Positions 25,498-34,395 of a DNA stretch of 64,000 bases are shown piece by piece. The DNA comes from Marinospirillum minutulum DSM 6287. Lineage in GTDB: Bacteria > Pseudomonadota > Gammaproteobacteria > Pseudomonadales > Halomonadaceae. Position 1 is the stretch's first letter. Each line of letters starts with the position of its first letter. Position numbers and translations under genes: made by a program. The DNA lies in assembly GCF_000422325.1 (NCBI RefSeq), contig NZ_KE383818.1, forward strand, positions 774,590-838,589. Reading direction: 5' to 3'. The notes under the pieces are model-generated. The model searched no databases. It was not told the origin of the DNA and saw only the letters and a program-made list of their open reading frames with translations.

Positions 25498-26157
25498 CTA
25501 TTCTGGCATGGTTTTTAATGCCAGATCCCAACCGCCGAGCTGGTGCCAAGTATTAATAATGGTACAAAAAAGTTCGGCGGTTTTTTCTGTATCGTAACAA
25601 GCAGAATGTGCTTCACGGTTATCAAAGGGTATACCAGCGGCTAGGCAAGCCCGTGACAACACGGTTTGACCGTAAGCTAAAGCAGCTAGGGTTGCAGTGT
25701 CAAAGCTAGAAAAAGGGTGGAAAGGGTTGCGTTTAATATTGCAGCGTTCCACAGCAGCATTAATAAAACCTAAATCAAAGCTAGCGTTATGACCTACCAA
25801 AATAGCACGAGTACAGTTATGGGCTTTTACAGCCTTGCGAATGGTTTTAAAAACCTCATCTAAAGCCTGATGTTCGTCTACCGCTATACTATGCCGAAAA
25901 GAATTGTTTAAATCGATTTTAGTGAAATCTAAAGCTGCCTGTTCAATATTGGCGCCAGCAAAGGGAATTAAATGCTTGGTAATGCTATGGTCAGGTAAGA
26001 TAATGCCATTTTCATCCATGGTTAGGGTGGTGGCAGACACTTCAAGTAGGGCATCGGTAGCTGCATTAAAACCTGCGGTTTCAACATCCACTACTACGGG
26101 CAAATAACCACGAAAACGATTGGACATGGGATGTTTGACATTCGACTGACTGTTCAC
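25498..26157 (-). CDS. rnt: Ribonuclease T
   Basis: This 219-residue DEDDh 3'-to-5' exonuclease trims the ends of tRNA and other stable RNAs. The catalytic acidic residues are in V-D-V-E-T-A-G (ExoI), G-H-N-A-S-F-D (ExoII) and H-S-A-C-Y-D-T-E (ExoIII), with the general-base histidine in the last. The basic and aromatic RNA-binding segment around N-R-F-R-G-Y-L-P matches RNase T rather than DnaQ. The GTG start at 26157 has AGGAG six bases upstream and is preferred over the internal ATG ten codons later. It neighbours grxD, as in many gammaproteobacteria. Confidence 0.93.
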   Translation of the reverse strand: MNSQSNVKHPMSNRFRGYLPVVVDVETAGFNAATDALLEVSATTLTMDENGIILPDHSITKHLIPFAGANIEQAALDFTKIDLNNSFRHSIAVDEHQALDEVFKTIRKAVKAHNCTRAILVGHNASFDLGFINAAVERCNIKRNPFHPFSSFDTATLAALAYGQTVLSRACLAAGIPFDNREAHSACYDTEKTAELFCTIINTWHQLGGWDLALKTMPE

Positions 26158-26305
26158 GCAATGCTCCTGACCGGCGTGTAAATGAAAGACTTGGGTTACA
26201 GCAGCAACTAGCTTAACATAGCTGCAAGGTATTTCATTTTTTTACCTAAAGTTTAACTTGCCTAGGTCGACAATTGTTTAACCTAGTTAATTAAAGGATT
26301 TAAGT

Positions 26306-27229
26306 GTGCCTTCTCTAACAGCCTTGCTACAGCCTAGTGTTAAACGCTTGCAACAATTTGCCCTAGTGGGTTTAGGTGTGTTGGCAGCAGCTAGTGGTGC
26401 TTACGCAAGTAGTTGGCAGGCGGGTTATGAAAATGCTTTATGGCAAACCAGTGACCCTTCTAAGCTTAACTGTGAGTTAACTCACTATATTCCTAATTTT
26501 GGTGAAGCTCGCTTTATTCATCGTGCTGGTGAAACAGTACGCATGGAAATTCAACCCTTTCGTAATGCTTTTCGTGGCGGTGTGGTTAAGTTGGTTGCCC
26601 TTGCACCTCAGTGGATGCCCGGTGCGAATACTCGCTCTTTAGGTGAGTATGATTTCCAAAAAACAGACCTACCTATTCGTATTGCTACACCACAAACAGA
26701 GCTTATTCTTGAAAGTTTGCGTCAAGGTTTAATGCCTTCGATGCTGCAAGAAGATAAAGACCAGCGTATTGAGCACCGTCGTGCTAGCTTAACCCCCGTT
26801 AATTTTCACCGTGCTTTTGCAGACTTCCAGCTTTGCCAAGCACAACTCCTACCCGTTAATTATGATCAAATTCGCGATGTGGTTATTGGTTTCAACCTAG
26901 GTGGCGCTAAATTAACTCAAGCAGACAAAGACCAACTCGACTTATTAGTGCGTTATACCTATGCCGACCCAGAAGTTGTTCTAGTAATGGTTGATGGTCA
27001 CTCAGATTCATCGGGTACACGTCGTGATAACCGTGAACTATCAAGCCAGCGAGCTAACTCAGTTACTGAATACCTAGTGGCACGAGGCATGCCGCAAGAA
27101 ATGATTAAAAGCCAGTACCACGGTCAGCGCTACCCTGTAGCAAGCAACCGCACCACTGAAGGTCGTAGTAAAAATCGTCGAGTCACCATTAAGTTAGAGC
27201 GTGAATTAGAAATCAAACCTATTTTTTAA
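26306..27229 (+). CDS. motY: Sodium-type flagellar motor T-ring protein MotY
   Basis: This 307-residue exported protein has a hydrophobic signal segment ending near A-S-G-A-Y-A-S (about residue 35). The N-terminal MotY-specific domain contains C-E-L-T-H-Y-I-P-N-F-G-E-A-R-F, matching Vibrio MotY as I recall it. The C-terminal OmpA-like peptidoglycan-binding domain (about 190-300) has H-S-D-S-S-G, L-S-S-Q-R-A and K-N-R-R-V. MotY forms the T ring that anchors PomA/PomB stators, so the cell probably has a polar flagellum driven at least partly by sodium. The GTG start has AAGGA upstream. No other flagellar gene is in the window. Confidence 0.85.
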   Translation: MPSLTALLQPSVKRLQQFALVGLGVLAAASGAYASSWQAGYENALWQTSDPSKLNCELTHYIPNFGEARFIHRAGETVRMEIQPFRNAFRGGVVKLVALAPQWMPGANTRSLGEYDFQKTDLPIRIATPQTELILESLRQGLMPSMLQEDKDQRIEHRRASLTPVNFHRAFADFQLCQAQLLPVNYDQIRDVVIGFNLGGAKLTQADKDQLDLLVRYTYADPEVVLVMVDGHSDSSGTRRDNRELSSQRANSVTEYLVARGMPQEMIKSQYHGQRYPVASNRTTEGRSKNRRVTIKLERELEIKPIF

Positions 27230-27271
27230 CTAGTTTCTCTATCTTTTTAAGTGGTTTCTAAGCGCTAATCG

Positions 27272-27300
27272 CTGACGCTTAACTTTCCTTGCGCTATAAT
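27272..27300 (+). promoter_or_regulatory. Promoter of argG
   Basis: A perfect -10 box TATAAT (27295-27300) lies 17 bp after CTGACG (27272-27277), a 4-of-6 match to the -35 consensus. The transcript would start near 27307, about 87 bases before argG. Confidence 0.7.
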
Positions 27301-27318
27301 CCCTTTTATAAGTTTTCG

Positions 27319-27338
27319 GGCTGCTTAGGCAGCCTTTT
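27319..27338 (+). terminator. Terminator-like hairpin in the argG leader
   Basis: GGCTGC (27319-27324) pairs with GCAGCC (27329-27334) over a TTAG loop, followed directly by TTTT. It starts about 12 bases into the predicted transcript. It could attenuate argG or simply be structure at the 5' end; no leader peptide or ARG box is evident. Confidence 0.45.
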
Positions 27339-27393
27339 GCAGTTTACTGTTCCTGCTTCTGGCCTTCAGGCTGGGGTAGTCTAAGGAGAAACT

Positions 27394-28614
27394 ATGTCTG
27401 ATGTAAAAAAAGTTGTTCTGGCTTATTCCGGTGGCCTAGATACTTCCATTATTCTTAAATGGCTTGAAGATACCTACAAGTGTGAAGTGGTTACCTTTAC
27501 TGCTAATCTAGGTCAGAATGATGAGCTAGAGCCTGCCCGAGCTAAAGCAGAAGCTATGGGTGTTAAAGAGATTTACATCGAAGACCTACGCGAAGAGTTT
27601 GTTCGTGATTATGTTTTCCCTATGTTCCGTGCTAATGCTATTTATGAAGGCGAATATTTATTAGGTACTTCCATTGCACGCCCGTTAATTGCTAAGCGTT
27701 TGGTTGAAATTGCCAATGAAACCAATGCCGATGCCATTTCTCATGGTGCAACCGGTAAAGGTAATGACCAAGTACGTTTTGAGCTAGGTGCCTATGCACT
27801 GAAGCCAGGTGTCAAAGTAATTGCCCCTTGGCGTGAGTGGGACTTGCTATCGCGTGAAAAGCTGATGACCTACGCTAAAGAGCACAATATTCCCATTGAT
27901 TTTGCTAAAGCAGGCACTAAATCGCCTTACTCTATGGATGCTAACCTGCTGCACATTTCTTATGAAGGTGGTTTGTTGGAAGACCCTTGGGCAGAGCCAG
28001 AAGAAGCCATGTGGCGTTGGAGTGTTAGCCCAGAAGCTGCACCTAACGAACCAACCTATTTAGAACTAACCTATGAAAAAGGCGATATTGTAGCCATAGA
28101 CGGTGAAGCACTTAAGCCACATGAAGTGCTAGAAAAGCTAAATAAAATTGGTGGTGCTAATGGTATTGGCCGTTTAGATATTGTAGAAAACCGCTATGTG
28201 GGTATGAAAGCTCGCGGCGCTTATGAAACACCCGGCGGTACTATTATGTTAAAAGCGCACCGTGCTATTGAGTCCATCACTTTAGACCGTGAAGTTGCTC
28301 ACCTAAAAGATGACCTAATGCCTCGCTATGCTGAGCTAATCTATAATGGTTACTGGTGGAGCCCAGAGCGTAAAATGTTGCAAACAATGATTGATGAGTC
28401 GCAGGAATTTGTGAACGGTAAAGTGCGTGTTAAGCTTTACAAGGGCAACGTTATTCCTGTCGGTCGTGAGTCTGCAGATACTTTGGTTGATGAAAGCATC
28501 GCTACTTTTGAAGATGATGCAGGTGCTTACGACCAAAAAGACGCCGAAGGCTTTATTAAGCTAAATGCGCTACGCTTGCGTATTGCCGCACAAAAAGGCC
28601 GTAATCTTTTATAG
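27394..28614 (+). CDS. argG: Argininosuccinate synthase
   Basis: This 406-residue enzyme joins citrulline and aspartate, using ATP, in the penultimate step of arginine synthesis. The N-terminal P-loop-like A-Y-S-G-G-L-D-T-S (about 10-18) and the conserved [14 protein letters not shown] stretch (about 117-130) are typical of the full-length type I enzyme. AAGGAG precedes the ATG. It is transcribed alone from its own promoter through a hairpin-bearing leader to a strong terminator, separate from argDF. Confidence 0.96.
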   Translation: MSDVKKVVLAYSGGLDTSIILKWLEDTYKCEVVTFTANLGQNDELEPARAKAEAMGVKEIYIEDLREEFVRDYVFPMFRANAIYEGEYLLGTSIARPLIAKRLVEIANETNADAISHGATGKGNDQVRFELGAYALKPGVKVIAPWREWDLLSREKLMTYAKEHNIPIDFAKAGTKSPYSMDANLLHISYEGGLLEDPWAEPEEAMWRWSVSPEAAPNEPTYLELTYEKGDIVAIDGEALKPHEVLEKLNKIGGANGIGRLDIVENRYVGMKARGAYETPGGTIMLKAHRAIESITLDREVAHLKDDLMPRYAELIYNGYWWSPERKMLQTMIDESQEFVNGKVRVKLYKGNVIPVGRESADTLVDESIATFEDDAGAYDQKDAEGFIKLNALRLRIAAQKGRNLL

Positions 28615-28652
28615 CCCGTAACAAGCTATAAAAAGCACACGCTACTAACTTA

Positions 28653-28686
28653 AGCCCTGCTTTCTAAAAGAAGCAGGGCTTTTTTA
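28653..28686 (+). terminator. Terminator after argG
   Basis: AGCCCTGCTT (28653-28662) pairs exactly with 28671-28680 and is followed by TTTTTT. Confidence 0.93.
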
Positions 28687-28767
28687 TTGGGTTTTCATTT
28701 TTCTTATGGCTAGAATGAAAGGAAGCTTATAAATAATTAGTGAGCCAAATAAATACAAGGAGTTGTT

Positions 28768-29901
28768 ATGCAAATTCTAACCCGAGCATCACCTTGGCGG
28801 CGTCTTTTAGACAACCCACAGCAGCCGTTTCTAAATCACGCAGTTTTATTGGCTCCCTTGCAAGAAGTTTTTGCCGATTTTCCTCACCAGCTAGATGTAA
28901 CTGAAATTAAACCCTGGCAATTACGTTTTGTTAAAGCATTACAACAAATGGATGTACCTGCTTGGCGTATTAGTCAGTTAATTAGCGATCATAATGATTG
29001 GTTGTATCGCGAAACAATTATTAAAAGCCTAGCAGAAATGCAGGCCAATGGCTGGGGCGAACCACCAGTCGATTTTTGTATTTTGCAGTTAGGTTCAGCC
29101 GCACGTCACGAAAGTTTGCTTCGTCCAGACCAAGATAACGCCATGATTATTGAAGATTTTCCTGTTTCGCGTTATTTAGAAATTGATACTTGGATGCAGC
29201 ATTTAAGTGAAGAGTTTACGCAGCGTTTAGCTAAGGCAGGTATTCCTTTATGTAATGGCCATGTGATGGCACGTTGGCCTTTATGGCGTAAGCCAAGTAG
29301 TGAATGGTTAGAGCAGATGCGCTTATGGACAGCAGGGCGCATAGTTAAAAAAGTACAGCTATCCAATATTTTGCTAGATTTTAATCCCGTTTTTGGTAAC
29401 TCAAACCTAGCCAAAAACTTTCAAGCTGAACTAAGCCAGTTACTACCTAAAGCCCACGGCTTTTTAAATCAAATGGCTAGTTTGTTGGATGAGATTCCAG
29501 TAGCGCTGGATAGTTTTGATCGTTTACAGGCCAGCGCTAAAGATGCACCGCATAGCCATGCCCTAAACTTAAAACAACAAGGTTTACTGCCTTTGCAATC
29601 AAGCACTAGGCTACTTTCTATCTTGCATGGAGTTACTGCTGTAGGGACTAGAGAGCGTTTAATTGCTTTGGTTACACGGCAGGTTTTATTGCCCCTAGAA
29701 GCAGAAGATTTGATTCAAGCCTTGAATCAGTTGCAAGACTTGTTGCTAGATGCCCAGTTAGAAAGTTTAGATGCAGGGCGTTTGGCAGATAGTTGGGTCG
29801 ACCTTCAGAAGCTAAGTGAAAGGCAAAAGCAGCTACTGAGGATCGACCTTAAATTGATTAAAAGTTTTATGCGAAAAGTGCGTAAAAACTTTGCTGATTA
29901 G
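28768..29901 (+). CDS. DUF294-family putative nucleotidyltransferase
   Basis: This 377-residue protein carries the nucleotidyltransferase motif L-G-S-A-A-R-H-E-S-L-L with the metal-binding D-Q-D-N-A about 110-126 residues in, as in GlnD-related DUF294 proteins, followed by a helical C-terminal domain (about 210-375). Relatives usually carry N-terminal cyclic-nucleotide-binding or CBS domains; neither is visible here, so this is a shortened version. DUF294 genes often sit beside acs, DnaQ-type exonuclease and SLC5-kinase genes; here the latter two are a few kilobases downstream on the other strand. Its stop codon overlaps that of the convergent copper-chaperone gene (TTAG). Confidence 0.75.
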   Translation: MQILTRASPWRRLLDNPQQPFLNHAVLLAPLQEVFADFPHQLDVTEIKPWQLRFVKALQQMDVPAWRISQLISDHNDWLYRETIIKSLAEMQANGWGEPPVDFCILQLGSAARHESLLRPDQDNAMIIEDFPVSRYLEIDTWMQHLSEEFTQRLAKAGIPLCNGHVMARWPLWRKPSSEWLEQMRLWTAGRIVKKVQLSNILLDFNPVFGNSNLAKNFQAELSQLLPKAHGFLNQMASLLDEIPVALDSFDRLQASAKDAPHSHALNLKQQGLLPLQSSTRLLSILHGVTAVGTRERLIALVTRQVLLPLEAEDLIQALNQLQDLLLDAQLESLDAGRLADSWVDLQKLSERQKQLLRIDLKLIKSFMRKVRKNFAD

Positions 29902-30353
29902 TGGTGGTGACCTTGCATGTGACCTTGAGTCGCCACTTTGCGTACTGGAAGATTCAGCTCTATTAGGCTGCCATCATCCAATTTTAAGCTAACTAGCACC
30001 TTAGCATCTGTTTTTAATGGTGCTTTTAAACCGATTAGCATGATATGTAGGCCGCCCGGTTGTAAGTGGGTAGTGCTTTTGGCTGCTAGGTCTATTTTGT
30101 CGACCTGACGCATTTGCATCACGCCCTCGACCTGGGTGTGGGTGTGAAGCTCTACAGCTTTAGCAGCTGGGCTACTTGCACTTATTAACGCACGCGCCTC
30201 ACTGCTTGGGTTATGAATTTCCATAAAAGCAGCAGTGACTGGGGTGCTTGGGGGTACGGCACGCACGTAGCCACTTTGTATTTGAATTTCGTTTGCCTGA
30301 GCAGAAAAACTCAGTACAAAAGTTAAAGCTATTAATAAACGTAAAATTTGCAT
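29898..30353 (-). CDS. Periplasmic copper chaperone PCu(A)C
   Basis: This 151-residue secreted protein has a signal peptide cleaved near F-S-A-Q-A-N and a single PCu(A)C domain. The Cu(I) ligands follow the family spacing H-x-n-M-x-n-H-x-M: L-H-T-H, V-M-Q-M-R, and G-L-H-I-M. A histidine- and methionine-rich tail (G-H-M-Q-G-H-H-H) may add Cu(II) binding. PCu(A)C proteins deliver copper to the CuA site of cytochrome oxidase, together with SCO proteins. It is last in the DUF2946-like/SCO1/PCu(A)C operon, 10 bases after the SCO1 gene. Confidence 0.9.
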   Translation of the reverse strand: MQILRLLIALTFVLSFSAQANEIQIQSGYVRAVPPSTPVTAAFMEIHNPSSEARALISASSPAAKAVELHTHTQVEGVMQMRQVDKIDLAAKSTTHLQPGGLHIMLIGLKAPLKTDAKVLVSLKLDDGSLIELNLPVRKVATQGHMQGHHH

Positions 30354-30363
30354 CTTAAATTCC

Positions 30364-30966
30364 TTAAAGTTGGTTTTCTAGGGCTTTGCTAAGTACAGCT
30401 TGCAGTTCTTCACCACTAATAGAATGGGGGAGCGTTGCTAGCAGTTTGCCACTTGAGTTCACTAGGTAAAAATCTGAAGTATGATCGACGGCATAGCCCA
30501 TGGCTGAGTCAATTTCGACATAGCGGTAAAACGCACCATACTGCTTAGCCAGCTGTGCAAGGTAAGCTTCTTCGCCAGTTAAACCGATAATGCCTGCTTC
30601 AAAAAAATCGACATAATCAGCAAGCCTTGCAGGGCTATCCCTTTTTGGGTCAACCGAAATAAAGATGGGTTGTAGCTGATGCTGTAAGTTTTCTGGCAAG
30701 TAATTTACGGCTTTAGCCATAAAAATCATTGAAGTGGGGCAGATATCTGGGCACCAAGTATAGCCAAAGTAGATAAGTGCTAACTGCCCTTCAAAGTCAC
30801 TTAATGAAACCTCACCTTGTTGGCTAGTTAGCGTAAAAGGTGCGCCTGTTGGCTTACCACTTGTAGTAGAAGGACTAGGCTGGTCTAAGCCACTTTTTAT
30901 TTGAAAAAAAGCCAAGCTTAAAAGCAGTAGCGCACCGATATACAGCAGTGAGCGATTAGTTTTCAT
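30364..30966 (-). CDS. SCO1/SenC-family copper-binding thioredoxin-fold protein
   Basis: This 200-residue protein has an N-terminal membrane anchor (about 7-24) and a thioredoxin-like domain with the copper-binding cysteines in T-W-C-P-D-I-C-P and the histidine ligand in V-D-H-T-S-D-F. SCO proteins carry copper and reduce thiols during cytochrome c oxidase CuA assembly. It sits between the DUF2946-like and PCu(A)C genes, so the three likely form a copper-delivery unit. No oxidase gene is in this window. Confidence 0.92.
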   Translation of the reverse strand: MKTNRSLLYIGALLLLSLAFFQIKSGLDQPSPSTTSGKPTGAPFTLTSQQGEVSLSDFEGQLALIYFGYTWCPDICPTSMIFMAKAVNYLPENLQHQLQPIFISVDPKRDSPARLADYVDFFEAGIIGLTGEEAYLAQLAKQYGAFYRYVEIDSAMGYAVDHTSDFYLVNSSGKLLATLPHSISGEELQAVLSKALENQL

Positions 30967-31006
30967 GTGTTTTCCTAATTAGCGATCAAAATAGTTCTAT
31001 TGATTG

Positions 31007-31381
31007 TTAGCTAATTAAAGGCGGTGCTCTAGGCGAAGGGTTTAAAAGGTTGGGGTGTTGGGTTTGTTGGTTGGTTATTACAGTAAAGAGAAGCAGTTGA
31101 GCAGGTAGGTCGCTTAAATAGGCTAGGTCCGTTACGCTAGAAAGGGCAATAGCCGGTAGACAGGCAGGGCAGTAGTTAAGGGGCTGTAGTGATTCGCTAA
31201 GCTCGCCATCTGTAGCAATTAGGCGTTTTTCAAAACCACCATGCCAGGAACACACTTCGATATAACCATTGGCATGAACTTGAATAGGCGCAACTAAAAA
31301 AGGTGTTACCAGCCGTTGCGAAATAACCAGCAAGGCTAATAATAGCATTAGGGTATTAAACAAAGGGCGTTTTACAAGCAT
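31007..31381 (-). CDS. DUF2946-like small membrane or exported protein
   Basis: This 124-residue protein has a hydrophobic N-terminal helix (about 9-30) and paired cysteines in E-V-C-S-W-H-G-G and Y-C-P-A-C-L-P, followed by a second hydrophobic segment (about 75-105). The pattern fits DUF2946-type proteins, which travel with copper chaperones and may bind metal, although similarity is limited. AAAGG lies seven bases before the ATG. It is the first gene of the copper trio; its role is inferred from this context only. Confidence 0.6.
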   Translation of the reverse strand: MLVKRPLFNTLMLLLALLVISQRLVTPFLVAPIQVHANGYIEVCSWHGGFEKRLIATDGELSESLQPLNYCPACLPAIALSSVTDLAYLSDLPAQLLLFTVITNQQTQHPNLLNPSPRAPPLIS

Positions 31382-31442
31382 GCTTCAACCTTTAAAATAA
31401 GTGCGGTCAATATACCAGTAAACACTGGGTTCAACCAGTGAG

Positions 31443-34184
31443 CTAGCTACTCGTTGGTGGCTTAATCGCAGGAAGCTCTATAACAAACCTTGCTCCTTTT
31501 AAAACCTTGCCAGCTTGAGCATACAAACACCCATTATGGTGGGAAATTATACCTCGACTAATGGGTAAGCCTAAGCCAGAGCCTTTAGGTCTTGAGCCAC
31601 TGGTATCTTTATGTTGTTGAATCTGATGAAATTTTTCAAATATTTTGTCACGTTCTTCTACGGCAATACCTGAACCATTATCTTCCACTGCTAGCTGCCA
31701 GTTTTTAGCGTGTGCATGAATGCTCATTACTACTTGTGCTGAGTCGGGTTCAGTAAATTTACTAGCGTTATCTAACAGATTAATAATAACCTGCTGTAGT
31801 CTATCTGGGTCGGCTGTAACCCAAGCTTGCTCCTCGGGTAAAATTAGTTTTAGGTCGACTTGCCGATCATCATAAAGCTGGGTAATCGCATCAGCAGAAT
31901 CTTTAGCCAATTCAATTAGGTTTATGGGTTTAAGGTCTAAACGCATCCGCCCAGATTCTAAACGGGCTAGGTCTAAAATTTCTTCTATTAAGCGCGAAAG
32001 GCGTTCACTTTCTTTAACTATAACGTCTAAAAAATGACTTTTTTGTTTAGGGGTTACTTCAGGACTATCCCTGAGTATTTCTGCAAAAGCACGAATAGAA
32101 GTTAAAGGTGTGCGTAATTCATGGCTGACCATGGCAACAAACTCATCTTTTAGTTTGTCGAGTTCACGCAGTCTTACGTTAGCTGCTCGTAATTCTTCAC
32201 CAATTTGTGCTAGTTCAGTTGATTTTTGTTCAAGGCGCTTATTGTATTCTAAGGCTTGGGAGGTGGTATCTAAGATACTGAGTACTGCCTCTATATCTAA
32301 GGCTTCGCCCCGTACAACGGAGTTAATTAACACCCTAGCTGAAGCACTACCTAAAGCCCCAGTTAAAGCTTGTTCAGTTTGGGCAATTAAGGCAGGTGAG
32401 GCGGGTGTTTCATCTGCTGCACTGGGGGCTTCTGTATGACCTAGGTGTGCAAAAACTTTTAGGGTGGCGACCTTGCCTAGGTAGCGGTTAGCGAGTTGAT
32501 ACAGCTCGCCCTTGGTGGTTTGTCCAAGCCAAAGCGGTGTTTGCATTACATCGGGTCGCAAGGCTTCAGTGAATAAAGCCGCTTGGGTTTGTTCTAAGCT
32601 AGATCGCTGTGTAAATAGTGACACACCTACTAGCAGACCTATATTAACAAGTAGACTCCAAAATAAAGCATGGGCATAAATATCCCAGCCTTCTAACCCA
32701 AAGAGTGCATAAGGCTTTAGCCAGACAATACCCCAAGGACCTTGGTTAATTAATGAAGAATCTAGCCAGCCAGACAGTGCAAAACCCGGTAAGAGGAGTG
32801 TGTAGGCCCAAACAATAAAACCACCGATTAAGCCAACTGCCGTTCCCTTGGCATTGCCACCACGCCAATAGAGACCAAGCAATAAGGCTGGTGCAAACTG
32901 ACTCACAGCGGTAAAAGAAACCAGCCCAGTTGTTACTAGGCTGTAAGACTCACCAATTAAAGCGTGATAGAGGTAGCCAAGCAAAAGAATAAGCAAAATA
33001 GCAATGCGGCGAATACCTAACAGCCAGCCACTTAAATTACGGGTTGGATCTAGGTGCAGCCATTTCCAGCGTAACAATACTGGCATTACCAAGTGGTTAC
33101 TGACCATGGTGGAAAGGGCAATGGTTTCAACTATTACCATGCCTGTTGCAGCCGATAAGCCACCAATAAAAACAAATAAAGGTAAAAACTCTAAGCCAGC
33201 GGCAAGCGGTAGGGTAAGAACATAGTCATCGGGTGAACCATCGCCCAGCAGTAAGCCAGCTAGAGCAATAGGTATCACCATAATATTGATAGCAAAAAGG
33301 TAAAGAGGGAACATCCAGCCAGCACGTTTTACATGACGTTCATCGACATTTTCTATGACTAATACCTGAAACTGTCTGGGTAGCGTTATAAAAGCCAACG
33401 TAGAAAGAATTAAAGTACCTACCCACCCAACAGCACCGCCTGGAATTACATCAATTCCTAAAGTGCCGATTAAGTCAGGCCTACTAGCGGCTTGGGCTAA
33501 TAAATCCATTGGGCCTTGATAAAGCCAAAATACAACAAAAATACCTGCCGCTAAAAAGGCCAACAACTTAACAATGGATTCAAAAGCAATCGCTGCCACC
33601 ATGCCTTCATGCCGCTCACTAGCATCTAGGTGACGAGTACCAAAAAGAATAATAAAAATAGCTAAAACAATTGCAACCCAAAATGATTTATCTATTAAAA
33701 AGGTTTTTTCTACTAGGGCTTGTGTTGGAACAAGTGGGTAGCCAGTTAATAAAGCATGGCTGATGGTTATAGCTTTTAATTGAAGCGCTATGTAAGGCAT
33801 AACGCCAATAACGGCTATAAGAGTAACAAGAACACCTAGGCGAGTGCTTTTACCATAGCGGGCGCTAATAAAGTCAGCAATGGAGGTGATTTTTTGAGCT
33901 CGCGAGATGCGAATCATCTTGCGAATCATAAACCAGCCTAAAAGCATGGCCAGTGTTGGACCCAAATAAATCAACAAAAAGCTTAAACCAGTTTCTGCGG
34001 CTCTACCCACACTGCCGTAGAAAGTCCAGGCGGTACAGTAAACAGCAATGGAGAGGGTATAAACCAAGGGGGAGTTAATAATGGAGCGCCCTTGGCTAGA
34101 GCGTTTATCACCCCAGGCTGCAACTAAAAATAAAATACCTAGGTAACTAAAGCCAACAGCGAGTGAAACTAACTCAGTTCTCAT
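31443..34184 (-). CDS. Sensor histidine kinase with SLC5 solute-symporter domain (CbrA/MxtR/CrbS type)
   Basis: This 913-residue protein has an N-terminal sodium/solute symporter (SLC5) domain of about 12-13 membrane helices (about 1-525), a linker with coiled coil, then a histidine kinase core. H688 is the phosphoacceptor in V-S-H-E-L-R-T-P-L, with N-box L-D-N-A-S-K-F, G1 D-N-G-S-G-I and G2 G-S-G-L-G-L-P. There is no PAS domain and no attached receiver, so it is shorter than CrbS (about 1150 residues) and nearer to CbrA. Such sensors regulate carbon use, including acetate. Its ATG overlaps the preceding small gene by 11 bases. The partner is probably the receiver encoded first in this operon. 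Confidence 0.9.
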   Translation of the reverse strand: MRTELVSLAVGFSYLGILFLVAAWGDKRSSQGRSIINSPLVYTLSIAVYCTAWTFYGSVGRAAETGLSFLLIYLGPTLAMLLGWFMIRKMIRISRAQKITSIADFISARYGKSTRLGVLVTLIAVIGVMPYIALQLKAITISHALLTGYPLVPTQALVEKTFLIDKSFWVAIVLAIFIILFGTRHLDASERHEGMVAAIAFESIVKLLAFLAAGIFVVFWLYQGPMDLLAQAASRPDLIGTLGIDVIPGGAVGWVGTLILSTLAFITLPRQFQVLVIENVDERHVKRAGWMFPLYLFAINIMVIPIALAGLLLGDGSPDDYVLTLPLAAGLEFLPLFVFIGGLSAATGMVIVETIALSTMVSNHLVMPVLLRWKWLHLDPTRNLSGWLLGIRRIAILLILLLGYLYHALIGESYSLVTTGLVSFTAVSQFAPALLLGLYWRGGNAKGTAVGLIGGFIVWAYTLLLPGFALSGWLDSSLINQGPWGIVWLKPYALFGLEGWDIYAHALFWSLLVNIGLLVGVSLFTQRSSLEQTQAALFTEALRPDVMQTPLWLGQTTKGELYQLANRYLGKVATLKVFAHLGHTEAPSAADETPASPALIAQTEQALTGALGSASARVLINSVVRGEALDIEAVLSILDTTSQALEYNKRLEQKSTELAQIGEELRAANVRLRELDKLKDEFVAMVSHELRTPLTSIRAFAEILRDSPEVTPKQKSHFLDVIVKESERLSRLIEEILDLARLESGRMRLDLKPINLIELAKDSADAITQLYDDRQVDLKLILPEEQAWVTADPDRLQQVIINLLDNASKFTEPDSAQVVMSIHAHAKNWQLAVEDNGSGIAVEERDKIFEKFHQIQQHKDTSGSRPKGSGLGLPISRGIISHHNGCLYAQAGKVLKGARFVIELPAIKPPTSS

Positions 34185-34371
34185 CTTTGCGCTCCAGTAT
34201 CCACGCAGCTAGCCCAATAATAAGCAGCCAAGCACTGAAAACGTAAACGGGGAGAATGGATAAGCCTAAACGCCCCGGTCTATCAAAGAGTAATAAGATG
34301 GGTGGCAAAAAAAGCACTAAAGCTAAAAGCGTTAAGCCGACCAGCCTAGAGCGGGTAGGTGAGCCTTTCAT
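34174..34371 (-). CDS. Small two-helix membrane protein preceding the SLC5 kinase (CbrX-like)
   Basis: This 65-residue protein has two hydrophobic helices (about 9-28 and 38-58) with basic residues at the N-terminus and E-R-K-D-E-N at the end. Its last 11 bases overlap the start of the kinase gene. A small membrane protein (CbrX) overlapping cbrA in the same way is known in Pseudomonas, where translation is coupled. Similar positioning here suggests it couples translation of, or partners with, the kinase. Sequence identity to CbrX was not checked. Confidence 0.72.
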   Translation of the reverse strand: MKGSPTRSRLVGLTLLALVLFLPPILLLFDRPGRLGLSILPVYVFSAWLLIIGLAAWILERKDEN

Positions 34372-34395
34372 AACCGCCTCCTTTAGTTTTCTTAA

